DNA from: Streptomyces venezuelae
Lineage (GTDB): Bacteria > Actinomycetota > Actinomycetes > Streptomycetales > Streptomycetaceae
Assembly: GCF_008642335.1 (NCBI RefSeq)
Contig: NZ_CP029191.1
Location: 7,564,001-7,628,000 of the forward strand
DNA: 64,000 nt
Direction of reading: 5' to 3'
In this document: positions 63,709-64,000 of the stretch, one piece after another
How the letters are laid out: each line of letters starts with the position of its first letter
Numbering within the stretch: position 1 is the first letter of the stretch
The notes under the pieces: model-generated
What the model was told of the DNA's origin: nothing
Database searches by the model: none
What the model saw: the letters and a program-made list of their open reading frames with translations, nothing else
Translations under genes and position numbers: made by a program

Positions 63709-64000
63709 ATGCGCGCCCTCCCTTACATCCCGTGGAGCCGGGGCCGTGACTACGACGGCCTCCTCGACGGGGAGCCGTGGGACCCCTCCCAGCCGAAACT
63801 GAACGCGGCGGCACGGGACGGCCTGATCCACAACCTGCTCAGCGAGGAGGACCTGCCCAGCTATCACCGGGTCCTCGCGGAGCTGTTCTCGCTGGACGGC
63901 CCCTGGGGGACCTGGGTCAACCGATGGACCCTGGAGGAGGACCGGCACGGCACAGCGATCCGCGACTACCTGGTGGTCACCCGCAACGCCGACCCGGTCG
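63709..64000 (+). CDS. Acyl-ACP desaturase, 3'-truncated
   Basis: Reading frame from ATG 63709 open to the window end, 97 residues visible. LLSEEDLPSYHRVLAELF and RWTLEEDRHG are signatures of soluble stearoyl-ACP-type di-iron desaturases; the EEDRH segment supplies a bridging glutamate and a histidine iron ligand. It would introduce a double bond into an ACP-bound chain, using a ferredoxin. The 47-base gap after the type III PKS and same direction make it an operon member. The second EExxH segment lies beyond the window. Confidence 0.88.
   Translation, partial: MRALPYIPWSRGRDYDGLLDGEPWDPSQPKLNAAARDGLIHNLLSEEDLPSYHRVLAELFSLDGPWGTWVNRWTLEEDRHGTAIRDYLVVTRNADPV

Overview
The window is very G+C-rich, densely coding DNA with many 1-4 base start/stop overlaps and GTG starts. 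Together with an egtABCD ergothioneine operon, a giant NRPS assembly line and a dodecin, this points to a Streptomyces-type actinomycete. No rRNA, tRNA, CRISPR array or insertion sequence was seen.

Region 1 (1-43446) is the 3' part of a peptide antibiotic cluster related to the glycopeptide/type V (complestatin-, kistamicin-, corbomycin-like) family. Four co-directional NRPS genes, the first cut by the window edge, carry eight adenylation modules: A-T | C-A-T-E | C-A-T-E | (C-A-T-E)x3 | C-A-T-E* | C-A-T-X-A*-TE. The X domain has the degenerate HRxxxDD motif that in glycopeptide synthetases marks the P450-recruitment platform. Three P450 genes follow directly, and each has a PRDD sequence where Oxy enzymes contact X. 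A ferredoxin, a PrnA-type flavin halogenase, a flavin reductase and a Na+/H+ antiporter complete the run. A clearly recognisable but wrecked adenylation domain (A*) sits between X and the thioesterase, which I do not know from characterised relatives. Predicted product: a cross-linked, probably chlorinated aromatic peptide of at least eight residues. Precursor-supply genes (Hpg, Dpg, beta-hydroxytyrosine), MbtH and glycosyltransferases are not in the window and may lie upstream.

Region 2 (43632-47756) is a tight four-gene unit: a lipoprotein with a duplicated Cys motif, a membrane adaptor with a peptidoglycan-binding domain, an ABC ATPase and a MacB/FtsX-type permease. Hairpins bracket it. 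It could serve export or envelope self-protection, but it could also be ordinary chromosome.

Region 3 (47978-58700) looks like chromosomal housekeeping: a luciferase-like monooxygenase, a HAD phosphatase, dodecin, a solute-binding lipoprotein behind a promoter with a palindrome in its spacer, egtABCD on the minus strand, a bacterial-type PARG, a MazF-like protein and an amidase.

Region 4 (58879-64000) starts a second biosynthetic operon: acyl carrier protein, FabF-like ketosynthase, MMPL exporter, type III polyketide synthase and an acyl-ACP desaturase cut by the window end. The gene set suggests an exported (unsaturated) alkyl-pyrone or phenolic lipid made from ACP-bound acyl chains; I do not recognise it as a characterised pathway.
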